Assembly: GCF_012932365.1 (NCBI RefSeq)
Contig: NZ_JAAIIH010000021.1
Location: 1-36,108 of the forward strand
Direction of reading: 5' to 3'
DNA from: Bifidobacterium moraviense
GTDB lineage: Bacteria > Actinomycetota > Actinomycetes > Actinomycetales > Bifidobacteriaceae
Length of the DNA stretch: 36,108 nucleotides
Part shown: positions 8,820 through 16,774 of the stretch, in pieces
How positions within the stretch are numbered: the stretch's first letter is position 1
Layout: each line of letters begins with the position of its first letter
Notes under the pieces: model-generated
The model's database searches: none
What the model saw: the letters and a program-made list of their open reading frames with translations, nothing else
Told to the model about the DNA's origin: nothing
Program-made: the position numbers and the translations under genes

Positions 8820-9034
8820 GGGGATATCTGCGGAGTCAGGGGTAGATTCCGGACCGTGCAGGCAGATATCTGCAGAGTCAGGGTGCCTTGGCAGGGGAGA
8901 ACCGGATAGGCATCCACGGTTTTCCGCGGAATCGCAATGCCGGGTATCGGCCTTGTCCGGCGAGAAGTACCCCTGACTCCGCAGATACCTTCGCGCAACG
9001 GCCGAAATCTACCCCTGACTCCGCAGATATCCCC
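8820..9034. repeat. Nested inverted element, copy 1 (ATCTGCRGAGTCAGGG)
   Basis: The outer arms 8820-8848 and 9006-9034 are perfect 29-bp reverse complements containing ATATCTGCGGAGTCAGGGG. A second unit, GCAGATATCTGCAGAGTCAG, follows at ~8872, and its inverted partner GTACCCCTGACTCCGCAGATAC lies at ~8967. The ~80-nt centre is not shared with other copies. Together with the stem-loops at 9182-9481 it fills the 8686-9479 gap between tadA and glgP; I see no gene there. The remainder, 9035-9160, contains a short GC-rich inverted repeat (GGCGCCGGCAGG with CCTGCCGGCGCC). Confidence 0.85.
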
Positions 9035-9181
9035 CAAATGCCGGCGGCATAGGCCTGCCGCGAGCCGAAAGCAGCGAGCAGAAAAACGCCGAGGGGCGCC
9101 GGCAGGCCATATCGAACCTGCCGGCGCCCCTCAATGTCGGGCCAGCGTCTCGAGCGCTCCGTTATCGCGCGCGAAGCGAGT

Positions 9182-9481
9182 CGACTGACGCGCGTGGAGA
9201 CCGCCGTCCGAAGGCGAAGGCGTACGAGGGTACGTTGAGCCTGAGGAAAGGCGGTATACGCGCCGTCAGTCGGCGAGCTTGCTGGGCTGATCATGCGTGC
9301 GTCCTCTAGGCGCGGGAGACGACGGCGTACGAGGGTACGTCAAGTCTCCCGCAACGACGAGGACGCTCCATGATCAGACCAGCGGAGCGAGCGAGATAAC
9401 GCGTGTGTCCGCAAGGCGCACCGAGGGAAGACGTACGAGGGTACGTCGACCGAGGAGCAACGCCGCGGACACTCCGTTATC
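9182..9481 (-). repeat. Three tandem 3' stem-loop elements after glgP
   Basis: Copies lie at 9395-9481, 9287-9377 and 9182-9272. On the minus strand each has an outer stem of different sequence (GATAACGGAGTGTCCGC with GCGGACACACGCGTTATC; CTGATCATGGAGCGTCCTC with its partner; CGACTGACGGCGCGT with its partner) around a common apical core ACGTACCCTCGTACG. The first copy starts inside the glgP stop codon. The same design is seen once after the GH36 gene at 5479-5573. Different but still paired outer stems argue for selection on RNA or DNA structure. Confidence 0.75.
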
Positions 9482-11933
9482 ACGCGAGCGGACCGGTGTG
9501 CCAGATGTTGTCGAGATAATCCTGGATCGCGCGATCGGAGCTGAAGTAGCCGGTGCGGGCCACGTTGAGCAGGGCCTTGCGGTTCCACTCGAGCGGATCG
9601 CGGTAGAGGGCTTCGATGTCGGACTGGATGTCGCAGTAGGCGGTGAAGTCCGCGAGGGTCATGAACCAGTCCTTGGTGAGCCAGTCGGCGACGAGCGGCG
9701 CGTAGGTGTTGCGGTCGCCGTTGGAGAAGGTGCCGTCAGCGACCATGTCGATGGCGGCCTTCAGGCGAGGATCGCGCTCGTAGTAGACGGCCGGGTGGTA
9801 GCCCTGGGCGTAGAGGGCGTCGACCTCGTCGACGGTCATGCCGAAGAGGAAGAAGTTCTCGGCGCCGACGCGTTCGCGGATCTCGACGTTCGCGCCGTCG
9901 AGGGTGCCGACGGTGAGGGCGCCGTTGAGGGCGAACTTCATGTTGCCGGTACCGGACGCCTCCTTGCCGGCCTGCGAGATCTGCTCGTCGAGCTCGGTGG
10001 CGGGGATGAGGTGCTGGGCGAGGCGGACGTTGTAGTTCCACGGGTAGTAGACGTGGAGCTTGCCCTTGATGTCCGGGTCGTTGTTGACGACGCGGGCGAC
10101 GTTGTTGATGAGCTGGATGGTCATCTTGGCCAGGTAGTAGCCGGGGGCGGACTTGGCGCCGAAGATGACGGTGCGGGGGAGCACGTCGTCGACGGAGACC
10201 TTGCCGGACTTGATGTCGGCGTACTTGGCGATGAGGGCGAGGATCTTGAGGCTCTGGCGCTTGTACTCGTGCAGGCGCTTGATCATCGAGTTGAACATGG
10301 TGTTCGGGTCGAGATCGAAGCCGAACTCGCGCTTGGCGTAGGCGGCGAAGTCCTCCTTGTTGGCCTGCTTGACGGCGGCGAACTTCTTGACGAATTCGTC
10401 GTCCTTGGCGAGCGGCTCGAGGCCCTGCAGCAGGTCGAGGTCGCTGAGCCACTTGTCGGTGCCGAGGCCTTCGGTGATGAGGGCGCTCAGGCGCGGGTTG
10501 GCGAGGCGGATGAAGCGACGCGGGGTGACGCCGTTGGTGACGTTGGAGAACTTGTCCGGGTAGAGGTCGGAGAAGTCGCGCAGCGTGACGTCCTTGAGGA
10601 GCTGGGAGTGCAGCTCGGCGACGCCGTTGACGTGGGAGCCGCCGGCCGTGGCGAGGTACGCCATGCGGACCTTCGGGTTCTCCTCGTTGGTGACGATGCG
10701 CATGCGCTCGATCTTGTCCTTGTCGCGGGTCTTGCCCTTGAGCTCTTCGAGGAAGTGGTCGTTGATCTCGTTGATGATCTCAAGGTGGCGCGGCAGCAGC
10801 TCGCCGATGAGGTCGGCGGGCCAGACTTCCAGGGCCTCCGGCAGCAGCGTGTGGCAGGTGTAGTTGAAGGTCTTGGTGGTGATGTCCCACGCGGTGTTCC
10901 AGTCGTAGCCGTACTCGTCGATGAGGACGCGCATGAGCTCCGGGATGCCGATGACCGGGTGGGTGTCGTTGAGCTGGAAGGTGATCTTGTCCGGCAGCGT
11001 GGTGAGGTCCGGGTCGCTCTGGCCGGGGTAGAACACGCGGATGACGTCCTGGATGGACGCGGCGGTGAAGAAGTACTGCTGCTCGAGGCGCAGACGCTTG
11101 CCCTGCGGGGTGGAGTCCTCCGGGTAGAGGATCTTGGAGATGTTCTCGGCCTCGACCTTGGGCTTGACGGCGTCGAGGTACTCGGACTTGTTGAAGGTGA
11201 GCAGGTCGAACTCGTCGTAGGAGCGGGCGGACCACAGGCGCAGCGTGTCGACGCGGCCGGACTTGTAGCCGGGCACCATGTAGTCGACCGGAACGGCGCG
11301 CACGGACCATGCCGGCTTCCAGACCTTCTTGCCGTCCTCTTCGACGACTTCGCCGCCGAAGGAGACCTTCTGGGAACGGTTGTAGTCGACGTGGCCCCAC
11401 GGCTCCTCGTTGGCGAGCCAGTATTCGGGGCGCTCGACCTGACGGCCCTGATCGTCGAACTCCTGACGGAAGATGCCGTAGCGGTACTGGATGCCGTAGC
11501 CGAACGCGGGCACGCCGAGGGAGGCGAGCGAGTCGACGTAGCAGGCGGCGAGACGGCCGAGGCCGCCGTTGCCGAGGGCCGGCTCGTACTCGGAGTCGAC
11601 GACGTCCTGCGGGTCGAAGCCGAGGCCTTCGACCGCAGCGTCGAACTGGTCGAGCATGCCGGCGTTGAGCAGCGCGTTGCGCAGCTGCTTGCCGATGAGG
11701 AACTCGGCGGAGAAGTAGCCGACGGCCTTGGTGTTGCCGTTGACCATGTCCTGCTGGGTCTTGAACCAGGCGTCCTGCAGGTAGTGGCGGACGACGAGGG
11801 ACGAGGCGACGTAGACGTCGGCGGGGGTGGCCTGCTCCGGGGTCACGCCCTGACCGTACTTGAGCTGCTCACGGATGCCTTCGGTGAACTCGGCGACCGT
11901 GACCGGCGACTTGGGTGCAGTGATTTCAGTCAT
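9480..11933 (-). CDS. glgP: Glycogen/alpha-glucan phosphorylase
   Basis: This 817-residue GT35 enzyme uses phosphate to cleave alpha-1,4-glucans to glucose-1-phosphate in the cytoplasm, feeding the bifid shunt. The PLP-binding Lys is K666 within SGTGNMKFALNGALT. Other family blocks are ALGNGGLGRLAAC, GYGIQYRYGIF, FQLNDTHPVIGIPELMR, VTNGVTPRRF and YKRQSLK. Length is normal. ATG 11933 is chosen from AAGGAAAG about 12 nt upstream; an in-frame ATG at 11966 adds 11 residues. Two palindromic candidate operators (12011-12030 and 12095-12114) lie upstream, consistent with LacI-family control of storage-sugar use. The 3' end carries three tandem stem-loops. Confidence 0.96.
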   Translation of the reverse strand: MTEITAPKSPVTVAEFTEGIREQLKYGQGVTPEQATPADVYVASSLVVRHYLQDAWFKTQQDMVNGNTKAVGYFSAEFLIGKQLRNALLNAGMLDQFDAAVEGLGFDPQDVVDSEYEPALGNGGLGRLAACYVDSLASLGVPAFGYGIQYRYGIFRQEFDDQGRQVERPEYWLANEEPWGHVDYNRSQKVSFGGEVVEEDGKKVWKPAWSVRAVPVDYMVPGYKSGRVDTLRLWSARSYDEFDLLTFNKSEYLDAVKPKVEAENISKILYPEDSTPQGKRLRLEQQYFFTAASIQDVIRVFYPGQSDPDLTTLPDKITFQLNDTHPVIGIPELMRVLIDEYGYDWNTAWDITTKTFNYTCHTLLPEALEVWPADLIGELLPRHLEIINEINDHFLEELKGKTRDKDKIERMRIVTNEENPKVRMAYLATAGGSHVNGVAELHSQLLKDVTLRDFSDLYPDKFSNVTNGVTPRRFIRLANPRLSALITEGLGTDKWLSDLDLLQGLEPLAKDDEFVKKFAAVKQANKEDFAAYAKREFGFDLDPNTMFNSMIKRLHEYKRQSLKILALIAKYADIKSGKVSVDDVLPRTVIFGAKSAPGYYLAKMTIQLINNVARVVNNDPDIKGKLHVYYPWNYNVRLAQHLIPATELDEQISQAGKEASGTGNMKFALNGALTVGTLDGANVEIRERVGAENFFLFGMTVDEVDALYAQGYHPAVYYERDPRLKAAIDMVADGTFSNGDRNTYAPLVADWLTKDWFMTLADFTAYCDIQSDIEALYRDPLEWNRKALLNVARTGYFSSDRAIQDYLDNIWHTGPLA

Positions 11934-12010
11934 GTGCTGACTCTCTTTCCTTGCATGAGTTTCCAAGGTTCATTATGCCCTGTTCGAAGTACCTATAGGC
12001 AACATCGGCA

Positions 12011-12030
12011 TGAACGCTGCGTTACGTTCA
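12011..12030 (-). promoter_or_regulatory. Inverted repeat upstream of glgP
   Basis: TGAACG (12011-12016) and CGTTCA (12025-12030) form a perfect 6-bp inverted repeat with an 8-nt spacer, about 80 bp before the glgP ATG. It looks like a transcription-factor site; the regulator is unknown. Confidence 0.4.
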
Positions 12031-12094
12031 GCAAACATATGCATAACTTTATCTACGATGATACATGCGAACGCCTGCAACACGCCATTCTCAA

Positions 12095-12114
12095 GAATGA
12101 AAACGTTGTCATTC
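12095..12114 (-). promoter_or_regulatory. LacI-like operator upstream of glgP
   Basis: GAATGAAAACGTTGTCATTC is a 20-bp palindrome with a single mismatched pair and a central AACGTT, the usual layout of LacI-family operators. It lies about 160 bp before glgP and 140 bp before the SCP-like gene. Bifidobacteria are known to use global LacI-type regulators on central sugar genes; linking this site to one of them is inference. The rest of the 11934-12216 gap is AT-richer promoter-like DNA without a gene. Confidence 0.5.
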
Positions 12115-12216
12115 CCGTAGGATGCACACGCGATGCTTACGTACTACGCTAGCGCATCCGCACGCCAAACGCCGCCGCGTCCGCCGCCCGGACCGCCATG
12201 GGCGCACCCCGCGGCG

Positions 12217-12245
12217 TTGACGCGGACGCCATGCCGTCCCACAAT
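12217..12245 (+). promoter_or_regulatory. Sigma-70-type promoter giving a leaderless mRNA
   Basis: TTGACG (12217-12222) and CACAAT (12240-12245) are 17 bp apart, and the -10 box ends 7 nt before ATG 12253. The predicted transcription start therefore falls on the start codon. This is the clearest leaderless candidate in the window. Confidence 0.6.
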
Positions 12246-12252
12246 GGCAGGC

Positions 12253-12672
12253 ATGGCAGTACTGAGGCAACAGGACATCGACAGGGCGCGCGACGCATGG
12301 CGGCAGTGGTGCGAGGCGGCGGACGCACTGGTGGCGGCCGGCGACGGGCGGCTCACGCTCAGGCTCACGGTCAACCCCGACCTGCCGCGCACGGTGTGGG
12401 CGATGGCCGTGCGCTACACGCTGTTCCTGCTGGAGCGGCGCGCGCCGGGCGAGGGCGTGGAGGTGCGCGTGGCGCCGTGGGGCGCGATCAAGATCCTCGA
12501 AGGCCCGGCGTCCGATCCGCACAACCTCACGCCGCCGGACGTGATCGAACTCGATCCGGACGTGTGGCTGCGGCTCGCCGCGGGCATCACGGCATGGGAC
12601 GAGGAGAAGAACGCGGGACGCATCACCGCCGTGGGCGAACGCGACGACCTGAGCGAACTGCTGCCGCTGTGA
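12253..12672 (+). CDS. SCP-like (sterol carrier family) small protein
   Basis: The 139-residue protein resembles the actinobacterial SCP_3 group: RYTLFLLERRAPGEGVEVRVAPWGAIKILEG, followed by LTPPDVIELDPDVWLRLAAG and a C-terminal GERDDLSELLPL, matches the usual order of that family (quoted here in parts of one continuous region, residues ~50-139). Function is unknown; members are proposed to have a lipid-binding-like fold, and no ligand can be deduced. There is no signal peptide or membrane segment. ATG 12253 is preferred from the promoter spacing; ATG 12244 overlaps the -10 box. It ends 38 bp from the converging DUF3073 gene. Confidence 0.7.
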   Translation: MAVLRQQDIDRARDAWRQWCEAADALVAAGDGRLTLRLTVNPDLPRTVWAMAVRYTLFLLERRAPGEGVEVRVAPWGAIKILEGPASDPHNLTPPDVIELDPDVWLRLAAGITAWDEEKNAGRITAVGERDDLSELLPL

Positions 12673-12709
12673 TCATGGCGCTGCTGCGATAATGCCGCAA
12701 TGCCGCCGC

Positions 12710-13096
12710 TCAGGCCTTCCTGGGCTTGAGCGCGCTCGGCATGGGCATGGGGATGGGCTTGTGCGGCTTCGGCACGGCCTTCACCACCGGAATCTCACCG
12801 CTCGTCGCCTTCGCGGCGGCCTCGGCGGCCCACTTGGCGTACTCGTCCAGATCGTCCTCGCTCTGCGCGGCCGCGGGAGCGCCCTGCGCGGCGCCGTCGG
12901 CGACGGAAGCGGCAACGGAAGCGTGATCGGCGTGGGAGTCGGCCTCCTCGACGTCGGCGAACGGATCGAACGAGCCGGTACCCACCTCCTGCGAGCTCAG
13001 CTCCTTGGCCAGCTCGTCGTAGTCGGTATCCGTTGTCAGGTACTTGAGCTTACGGGCTATTTTCTGCTGCTTTGCCTTCTGACGTCCGCGACCCAT
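12710..13096 (-). CDS. DUF3073 family protein
   Basis: This 128-residue protein starts MGRGRQKAKQQKIARKLKY, a highly basic N-terminus typical of DUF3073, a small actinobacterial family without known function. The next part (TTDTDYDELAKELSS) is conserved too. The middle is acidic and Ala-rich, and the end is Pro/Lys-rich (PKPHKPIPMPMP). The basic start suggests nucleic-acid or ribosome contact, but that is only inference. AGGGGA lies 6-8 nt before ATG 13096. It diverges from trpS across a 140-bp AT-richer region that must hold both promoters; I could not fix convincing -35/-10 pairs there. Confidence 0.82.
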   Translation of the reverse strand: MGRGRQKAKQQKIARKLKYLTTDTDYDELAKELSSQEVGTGSFDPFADVEEADSHADHASVAASVADGAAQGAPAAAQSEDDLDEYAKWAAEAAAKATSGEIPVVKAVPKPHKPIPMPMPSALKPRKA

Positions 13097-13236
13097 GTGT
13101 GATCCCCTGACTTACGATTCTCGAGTTTCGATCAATTCATCACAGAAGAGAATACCACTTGTTATGTTGTCGGCTTGGACTTTTACGATAAAAACGAATT
13201 TGCGTACCGTTTTCACACAACACAAGGGATGTGGCA

Positions 13237-14337
13237 ATGACTGAAGAGCAGGGTGAGACGCAGCTGACCGCGGCCGGCAACGAAATGAGCGCGAGCTTCC
13301 TGGCGGCGAAGAAGCGCTCCGACGAGACGCTTGCGGCATTGGAGGCGAATCCGGGCAAGTTCACCATGCTCACCGGCGATCGCCCCACCGGCCGCCTGCA
13401 CCTGGGCCACTACTTCGGCTCCATCAAGGAGCGCGTGGCCATGCAGAACCGCGGCGTGCACTCCAACATCATCATCGCCGACTACCAGGTGATCACCGAC
13501 CGCGACACCACCGAGCACATCCAGGACAACGTGCTCAACCTCGTGCTCGACTACATGGCCGCCGGCATCGACCCGAAGCAGACCATGATCTACGCGCACT
13601 CCGCCGTGCCGGCCGAGAACCAGCTCATGCTGCCGTTCCTCTCGCTGGTCACCGAGGCCGAGCTGCACCGCAACCCCACCGTGAAGTCCGAGATGGAGGC
13701 GTCCGGCCACGCGCTCACCGGCCTGCTGCTCACCTACCCGGTGCATCAGGCGTGCGACATCCTGTTCTGCAAGGCCAACGTCGTGCCGATCGGCAAGGAC
13801 AACCTGCCGCACATCGAGATCACGCGCACCATCGCGCGCCGCTTCAACGAGCGCTACGCCAAGAAGCACCCGGTGTTCCCGGAGCCGGCCGCGATCCTGT
13901 CCGACGCGCCGGAGATCCCGGGCCTCGACGGCCGCAAGATGAGCAAGTCGTACGGCAACTCGATCATGCTGGGCGCCACGGCCGAGGAGACCGCCAAGCT
14001 CATCAAGAAGAGCCCCACCGACTCCGAGCGCAAGATCACGTTCGATCCGATCGCCCGCCCGCAGGTGAGCGCCCTGCTCACCACCGCCGGTCTCGTCACC
14101 GGCCGCGACCCGAAGGACATCGCCGAGGAGATCGGCGACGCCGGCGCCGGCGCGCTGAAGAAGTACGTGATCGACTCCGTCAACGAGTTCCTGGCCCCGC
14201 ATCGCGAGCGCCGCGCCGAGCTCGCCAAGGACATGGACACCATTCGCGACGTGCTGGAGGACGGCAACAAGCGCGCCAACGCGATCGCCGAGGAGACGCT
14301 CGACCAAGTGCGCGAGGCCATGGGCATGAAGTACTGA
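13237..14337 (+). CDS. trpS: Tryptophan--tRNA ligase
   Basis: This 366-residue class I aminoacyl-tRNA synthetase charges tRNA-Trp. The HIGH-type motif is HLGH (55-58) after TGDRPTGRL, and the KMSKS loop is present unchanged (234-238). PVHQACDILFCKANVVPIGKD (quoted in part: QACDILFCK, 171-179) is the tryptophan-binding region. The length fits the bacterial enzyme with a ~20-residue extension. ATG 13237 is preferred because AAGGG (13224-13228) is 8 nt upstream; GTG 13231 is in frame but too close. No T-box leader is seen. It ends in a strong hairpin shared with the converging amidohydrolase gene. Confidence 0.96.
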   Translation: MTEEQGETQLTAAGNEMSASFLAAKKRSDETLAALEANPGKFTMLTGDRPTGRLHLGHYFGSIKERVAMQNRGVHSNIIIADYQVITDRDTTEHIQDNVLNLVLDYMAAGIDPKQTMIYAHSAVPAENQLMLPFLSLVTEAELHRNPTVKSEMEASGHALTGLLLTYPVHQACDILFCKANVVPIGKDNLPHIEITRTIARRFNERYAKKHPVFPEPAAILSDAPEIPGLDGRKMSKSYGNSIMLGATAEETAKLIKKSPTDSERKITFDPIARPQVSALLTTAGLVTGRDPKDIAEEIGDAGAGALKKYVIDSVNEFLAPHRERRAELAKDMDTIRDVLEDGNKRANAIAEETLDQVREAMGMKY

Positions 14338-14400
14338 ATCTGGCGAATCGCTGAGCCGCGCGCATGCATCACGCGCGACGTGCGGCTCGCGGCTCGCATG

Positions 14401-14440
14401 CGGCGGGGCCCCGATCGGTGATCCGGTCGGGGCCCCGCCG
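14401..14440. terminator. Bidirectional hairpin between trpS and the amidohydrolase gene
   Basis: CGGCGGGGCCCCGATCGG (14401-14418) pairs with CCGGTCGGGGCCCCGCCG (14423-14440) around TGAT, with one mismatched pair in 18. It is placed between two converging stop codons. No long T-run follows. Confidence 0.75.
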
Positions 14441-14464
14441 TCTCTGCAGGGGTCCACAGGGTCT

Positions 14465-16099
14465 CTACAGGCGGCTGAACGTCCAGCGCCCGGCCACCAT
14501 CGTCGCCGCCACGGAGGCGGGCATCGCGCGCATCTCCTCCGGCGAGCGCGCCGCGTACGGGTCACGGTCGAGCAGCACCAGATCGGCGGGGTCGCCGGGC
14601 GCCAGCCGGTCGCGGCCCTGCGCCGTGGACGCGGCGAGCGCGGCGCGCACGTCGAGGCACTGCTCGGGCTGGAACGGCTCGCGGTCGGAGCTTTCCGTGC
14701 CGAACACCGCGGCGGAGATCGCCAGCCACGGGTCGAGCGGCGCCACGGGGGCGTCGGAGCCCATGCGCAGGCGCACGCCCGCGTCGTACAGGGCGCGGAA
14801 CGGGTAGGGGATGCCGGCCGGATGCGCCCAGAAGCGGTCGATCACGTCGCGGTCGTCCATCGCGTGCTGCGGCTGGATGCTGGCCGTGAGCCCCAGCGCG
14901 GCGAAGCGCGGCATGTCCGCGGGCTTGAGCATCTGCGCGTGCTCAATCGACCCGTGCGCGCCGGTGGCGGCGGCCGCGTCGAGCACGATCGTGTTCGCCT
15001 CGTCGCCGATGGCATGGCATGCGATGGCGAAGCCGTGCGCAGTGGCCAGACGCATGTAGTCCTCGATCTGCCGCGGCGTGTAGCTCATCACGCCGTACGT
15101 GGGCGGCGTGATGCCGGAGTATGGCGTGGAGCAGTAGGCGGAGCGTGTGTTGAGCGAGCCGTCGGAGATGAGCTTCATCGCGCCCACGCGGCCCAGACCG
15201 TGCGAGCCGGGCAGCTCGTCGCCGGTGTGCCAGCCGGCGTCGATGGCCGCCTGCAGGCGCTCGGGGTAGACGCCGGCGTCCACGCGCAGCCGGTCGACGC
15301 CCTGCGCGAAGCGGCGGATCCACGTGTCGACGTTCTCCGCCATCTCGTAGTCGCGCACGCCCGTCACGCCCTTGCCGGCGGCGTCCGCCTCGGCCTCGCG
15401 CAGCAGACGCAGCGTCTCCTCGGCGGCGCCGGGCGCGTTGTTCAGCTTCGTGTAGGCGTCGAACCACTCCAGCTCGCCCACCAGGCCGGACTCGCCCACG
15501 TGCACGCCGAGCCGGCGCGCGGCCGCCGAATTGACCCAGCCGCAGTGCATGTCCGCGCTCGACAGCGCCACCGGCTGGTCGCCCGCGGCGGCGTCGATGG
15601 CCGCGAGCGTGGGCTGGGCGTCGTCCGCCCACAGCGAGTGACGGAACCGCATGCCTACCACGAACACGTCCGGGCTGAGGGTGCCGGCGGCCCGGCGCGC
15701 CTCGAGATGCGCGCGCAGCATGTCCATCGCCTCGGCGGCGCTGCGGGCCGTGATGAGATCGAGCCGGCCAAAGGTCTGCGCCCACTGGGTGAAATGCGTA
15801 TGGCAGTCCCACAGGCCGGGGATGATCCAGCGGCCCTGCGCGTCCACGGTCTCGCATTCGCGCGGCGCCGGGGTGGACTCGGCGGATTCGGTGCCGGTTG
15901 CGTCGCCGGCGTCGCCGCCGACCGTGGCGGCGCCCGCATTGCCGACCGCATTGCCATCCACCGACACGATGCGGCCGTCCGCGATCAGCACGTCATGAGG
16001 CTCGCTGCCGTCCGAACCATGATCGAGGAGCTCCGTCTCGCCGCCGCGGACCGCCGCGCCCGGCACCCGCACGTCGCGGATTCTCAGCCATTCAGTCAT
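14465..16099 (-). CDS. Amidohydrolase family protein (YtcJ-like)
   Basis: This ~544-residue metal-dependent hydrolase has the Amidohydro_3 layout. A composite N-terminal beta domain is followed by WIIPGLWDCHTHF (metal His at about 100 and 102), then further metal or active-site residues in ACHAIGDEAN, SIEHAQ and RMGSDAPVAPLDP. The C-terminal KPGDPADL-like segment is LAPGDPADLVLLDRDP. The family hydrolyses varied amides and cyclic amides; the substrate is unknown. Residues ~50-82 form an Ala/Gly/Thr-rich insert. GGAGG lies just before two adjacent ATGs (16102, 16099); spacing favours 16099. It is flanked by repeats and has no pathway neighbours. Confidence 0.85.
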   Translation of the reverse strand: MTEWLRIRDVRVPGAAVRGGETELLDHGSDGSEPHDVLIADGRIVSVDGNAVGNAGAATVGGDAGDATGTESAESTPAPRECETVDAQGRWIIPGLWDCHTHFTQWAQTFGRLDLITARSAAEAMDMLRAHLEARRAAGTLSPDVFVVGMRFRHSLWADDAQPTLAAIDAAAGDQPVALSSADMHCGWVNSAAARRLGVHVGESGLVGELEWFDAYTKLNNAPGAAEETLRLLREAEADAAGKGVTGVRDYEMAENVDTWIRRFAQGVDRLRVDAGVYPERLQAAIDAGWHTGDELPGSHGLGRVGAMKLISDGSLNTRSAYCSTPYSGITPPTYGVMSYTPRQIEDYMRLATAHGFAIACHAIGDEANTIVLDAAAATGAHGSIEHAQMLKPADMPRFAALGLTASIQPQHAMDDRDVIDRFWAHPAGIPYPFRALYDAGVRLRMGSDAPVAPLDPWLAISAAVFGTESSDREPFQPEQCLDVRAALAASTAQGRDRLAPGDPADLVLLDRDPYAARSPEEMRAMPASVAATMVAGRWTFSRL

Positions 16100-16430
16100 C
16101 ATGCCTCCGTTCCGGGCCGCCCGGCTGCCCGCGCGGCTGCAGTGTCATCACTCACCCTAGTGGCTCTTCGCCGCGGGCGCCGGTTTCCAGTTCACCGTCC
16201 CGCACCGGGCGGGACGCGGGGCGAGAGAGGACCGAACGACCTTCTGCACGAACGGAACCGCGCGAATGGAACCGAGAGGACACCGCAATGAGCGGCATGG
16301 GCAACCAGCGATGCTCGAACGGCAATGCGAACGATCACGAACAGGCGACGCGACGGGTCGCCACGCCTGCGCCAGTCTCCGGTTCCCCGGCACGCGACCA
16401 TCCGAAGGGGAGCAAGACGCCTCGTGGAAT

Positions 16431-16519
16431 GGGTATCTGCAGAGTCAGGGGTACTTTTCGGGATCTGCAGATATCTGCCAGCACGCGGCGAAATCTACCC
16501 CTCACTCTGCAGATATCTT
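16431..16519. repeat. Nested inverted element, copy 2 (half-size)
   Basis: One unit GGGTATCTGCAGAGTCAGGG (16431-16450) is followed ~45 bp later by the inverted unit, which ends at about 16519 (CTCTGCAGATATCTT). Unlike the other three copies it lacks the second unit of each pair and the long centre. Confidence 0.8.
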
Positions 16520-16570
16520 CGTCTCGGGCGTTCCCGCAGACGAATGTCCGTCCCGGCACGCCCCTTCTCC

Positions 16571-16627
16571 GCATCTTCCCGTCACCGTATCTTCCCCCGT
16601 AGTATCTTCCCTTGCCGTATCTTCCCT
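16571..16627. repeat. 15-bp tandem repeat
   Basis: About four units of the form (G)TATCTTCCC(TTGCC) follow each other with a period of 15-16 bp. The last two units are the most alike. There is no gene; it is a minisatellite-like tract. Confidence 0.7.
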
Positions 16628-16774
16628 TGCCGCCGGCGGAGCCCCCGGTCCGCCGGGCAGACGAACGCGACATGCGGCACGCACGTCCCCTTGGTGGTGG
16701 CCGCACGCACCGCCGGCACGCCGGCGCCCGGCACCCGCGCCGTCCGCAACGGTCGGCGAAGCAGGCCCATCACC

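Larger units (their letters stand above)
16100..16774. other. Gene-poor spacer with repeats
   Basis: This 675-base stretch separates the amidohydrolase and nuclease-like genes. It holds a half-size copy of the nested inverted element (16431-16519) and a 15-bp tandem repeat (16571-16627). A plus-strand frame beginning at ATG 16287 has GAGAGG 8 nt upstream but runs straight through the repeat element, so I do not accept it as a gene without more evidence. Confidence 0.6.

Noticed and set aside
8820..9034. CRISPR-like array
   Set aside because: Units occur as inverted pairs with unequal spacing and no regular spacers, and no cas genes are in the window.
9297..12152. Very long plus-strand open frame (951 codons) opposite glgP
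   Set aside because: It is a mirror of glgP caused by high third-position G+C: Val/Gly/Asp-rich, with no domains and no ribosome site. The same holds for 5313-7931 opposite the GH36 gene and 22589-25270 opposite ppc.
13097..13236. T-box leader before trpS
   Set aside because: No T-box consensus, specifier loop or terminator pair could be recognised in the 140 bp.
16287..16602. Possible small gene after GAGAGG
   Set aside because: Its second half is the repeat element (translated as RGTF/CRVRGT-type repeats), and the first half has no recognisable motif.
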